A stretch of 7,275 nucleotides of DNA from Opitutia bacterium (GTDB lineage Bacteria; Verrucomicrobiota; Verrucomicrobiia; Opitutales; Seribacteraceae), in the NCBI GenBank assembly GCA_018646565.1, contig JABGUO010000223.1:1-7275 (forward strand), given 5' to 3'. Under the pieces are notes generated by a model that saw only the letters and a list, made by a program, of their open reading frames with translations, was not told where the DNA came from and did not search any database. Both the position numbers and the translations under genes were made by a program. This document shows, piece after piece, positions 5,826 through 7,275 of this stretch (position 1 is its first letter; every line of letters starts with the position of its first letter).

Positions 5826-7049
5826 TTATCCTTTATAGCCTTGCTTGCGATTTCTTTCTTTTAAGCGCAATGCATTCAAGCGTATGAAACCTCCCGCATC
5901 TTCGGGTTGGTAATCGCTTTCGTCATCATCCATGGACGCGATTCCTTCGTCGTATAATGAAAAATCTGACTTTCGACCCACCGTGATTACATTTCCCTTG
6001 TACAGTTTTAATCGAATAATTCCGGAGACAGTTTCTTGGCTTTTATCAATTAAAGCTTGTAGAGCTTCTCTTTCCGGAGCGAACCAAAATCCATAATATA
6101 TTAACTCGGCATAACGAGGAACAAGTGAATCTCGTAAGTGCATTAAATCCCGGTCCATGGTCAGGGTTTCCATTTGACGATGGGCGTGGAGAAGTATTGT
6201 TCCGCCAGGGGTTTCATATACTCCCCGACTCTTCATCCCAACAAAGCGGTTTTCAACCAAGTCCACCCGGCCAATTCCATGCTTGCCGGCAATCTTATTG
6301 AGTTGAACTATCACCTGAGAAGGGGTGAGTGCGTTTCCGTCAATCGCAACACAATTTCCTTTTTCGAAACTTAATTCAATATATTGTGCCTCATCCGGAG
6401 CCAGTTCAGGATCAACTGATAGTTTGTACATCTCGCGGTTGTCAGGCGTTGTGGGATCAAACCAAGGATCTTCAAGAATCCCGGCTTCGTAGGAAATATG
6501 CCACAGGTTTCGATCCATAGAATAGGGCTTGGATGCACTTGCTTCGACATCAATTTTATGGTCTTTACAATATTGAATCATCTCCTTGCGTCCAGGAAAG
6601 CGTTCTCTAAATGAAGCATCTCTCCAAGGGGCAAGTATGGTCAAGTCAGGAGCAAGGGCAGAAAAGGTCAGTTCGAAGCGGCATTGGTCATTTCCTTTCC
6701 CCGTTGCTCCGTGAGCCACTGCATTGGCATCGAATTCCCTCGCGATATCAATATGTGCTTTCGCGATTAAAGGTCGTGCGATAGAAGTCCCCAATAGGTA
6801 TTGGGATTCATAGACCGCATTGCCCCGTACCATAGGATAAATGTAATCTTGTGCAAATTCATCGACAAGATCGAGAGTGCGATGGGCACTTGCACCAGTG
6901 GACAACGCTTTTTCTTCCAGTCCATCGAGCTCTTCTTCCTGACCTACATCCGCACAGTAGGTGATCACTTCTGCATTTTGTTCATTTGCGTACCAATGAA
7001 CCAGCACTGAGGTGTCAAGACCTCCTGAATAAGCGAGAATAATTTTCAT
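5826..7049 (-). CDS. argG: Argininosuccinate synthase
   Basis: Joins citrulline and aspartate using ATP to give argininosuccinate, AMP and pyrophosphate, the penultimate step of arginine synthesis. It is complete at 407 residues, close to the usual 400. Seen: the N-type ATP-pyrophosphatase loop AYSGGLDTS (6-14), a substrate-binding stretch [13 protein letters not shown] (81-93), [10 protein letters not shown] (113-122) followed by RFE, and [19 protein letters not shown] (177-195). All family signatures are intact; Cys123 stands where NDQVRFE usually has Val, a conservative position. The tail after 395 is basic ([11 protein letters not shown]). The ATG at 7047-7049 gives the standard [10 protein letters not shown] start, 4 bp after the argF stop, with no Shine-Dalgarno sequence, so translation may be coupled to argF. 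Pairing with argF fits consecutive steps: argF makes the citrulline that argG uses. Confidence 0.98.
   Translation of the reverse strand: MKIILAYSGGLDTSVLVHWYANEQNAEVITYCADVGQEEELDGLEEKALSTGASAHRTLDLVDEFAQDYIYPMVRGNAVYESQYLLGTSIARPLIAKAHIDIAREFDANAVAHGATGKGNDQCRFELTFSALAPDLTILAPWRDASFRERFPGRKEMIQYCKDHKIDVEASASKPYSMDRNLWHISYEAGILEDPWFDPTTPDNREMYKLSVDPELAPDEAQYIELSFEKGNCVAIDGNALTPSQVIVQLNKIAGKHGIGRVDLVENRFVGMKSRGVYETPGGTILLHAHRQMETLTMDRDLMHLRDSLVPRYAELIYYGFWFAPEREALQALIDKSQETVSGIIRLKLYKGNVITVGRKSDFSLYDEGIASMDDDESDYQPEDAGGFIRLNALRLKERNRKQGYKG
5829..5834 (-). promoter_or_regulatory. Shine-Dalgarno-like AAAGGA of pabA
   Basis: AAAGGA on the minus strand overlaps the last sense codons of argG and lies 10 nt before the pabA ATG. 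The spacing is a little long. It suggests translational coupling between argG and pabA and supports the chosen start. Confidence 0.45.
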
Positions 7050-7053
7050 AGAA

Positions 7054-7275
7054 TTAAGATATGTTATTTTGAGAAAGTTGTTTCATGATCGCTTTTTGCA
7101 TGTGCAGTCGATTTTCAGCTTGGTCATATAGAATGGAACGAGGAGAAGACAGCACTTCTTGGGTAACCTCTTCTCCCGAATGGGTGGGCATACAATGCAT
7201 AAAGAAGGAATTATCCTTGGCTTGGTTCAGTAAATCCTGAGTCACTTGATAACGGGCCATTTTTTTCTTCCGGTC
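7054..7275 (-). CDS. argF: Ornithine carbamoyltransferase, C-terminal part; start beyond right edge
   Basis: Transfers the carbamoyl group from carbamoyl phosphate to ornithine, giving citrulline for the adjacent argininosuccinate synthase. Only the last 73 residues are present and the frame is open through the right edge. The Met at 7258-7260 is internal, because the preceding DRKKK continues the alignment with the family. Seen: [12 protein letters not shown], then [16 protein letters not shown] containing the ornithine-loop HC-x-P motif, and [13 protein letters not shown] with the AENR arginine expected to contact carbamoyl phosphate. The motif reads HCMP rather than the common HCLP, and HSGEEV replaces the common HRGEEV. 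These are mild substitutions. It looks like an ordinary ornithine enzyme rather than the N-acetylornithine type. It is the most upstream visible gene of the minus-strand run, so the operon promoter is probably off the window. Confidence 0.93.
   Translation of the reverse strand, partial: DRKKKMARYQVTQDLLNQAKDNSFFMHCMPTHSGEEVTQEVLSSPRSILYDQAENRLHMQKAIMKQLSQNNIS

Noticed and set aside
7258..7260. ATG as the start of a small 68-residue protein
   Set aside because: The frame continues upstream to the window edge with residues that fit ornithine carbamoyltransferase, so this Met is internal.

Overview
This is a gene-dense bacterial chromosomal segment of moderate GC content with ordinary biosynthetic housekeeping genes. 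No RNA gene, insertion sequence, CRISPR array, phage gene or toxin-antitoxin pair was found. Seven genes are recognised with confidence: pgi (partial), ilvD, pheA, nrdR, pabA/trpG, argG and argF (partial). One further coding region (4268-4768) has no recognised family. I infer a PVC-group organism, most likely Verrucomicrobiota (Opitutales/Puniceicoccales-like). The reasons are the plant/cyanobacterial/chlamydial type of glucose-6-phosphate isomerase, the roughly 560-residue dihydroxy-acid dehydratase, the fused chorismate mutase-prephenate dehydratase, and a scarcity of Shine-Dalgarno sequences. The taxonomic guess rests on recognition alone and is only moderately secure.

Layout from left to right. 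Positions 1-3083 (minus strand) hold ilvD followed after 6 bp by pgi, which runs off the left edge. Positions 3084-3175 are a 92-bp divergent spacer with overlapping candidate promoters for ilvD (minus) and pheA (plus) and a TTGATT/AATCAA inverted repeat. Positions 3176-4255 are pheA, the only plus-strand gene, apparently starting at TTG. Positions 4256-4293 are a compact convergent end: pheA and the unknown gene stop 12 bp apart, and a minus-strand intrinsic terminator lies within the last codons of the unknown gene. Positions 4268-7275 (minus strand) form a tight run, argF > argG > pabA > nrdR > unknown gene. Its junctions are 4 bp, 7 bp, 41 bp and a 35-bp overlap, so it is probably one operon.

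Functionally the window combines amino-acid synthesis (the last steps before and through argininosuccinate, branched-chain dihydroxy-acid dehydration, phenylalanine from chorismate) with a chorismate-directed glutamine amidotransferase for folate and/or tryptophan, the ribonucleotide-reductase repressor NrdR and a glycolytic isomerase. ilvD and pheA share a promoter region. The arginine genes share a transcript with the amidotransferase and NrdR.

I saw no obvious new multi-gene system. The most unusual signals are small: the unrecognised 166-residue protein whose start overlaps nrdR, a 12-bp tandem duplication that writes both the NrdR tail and that protein's N-terminus, the terminator embedded in its last codons, and the interlocked divergent promoters with a possibly leaderless ilvD mRNA.
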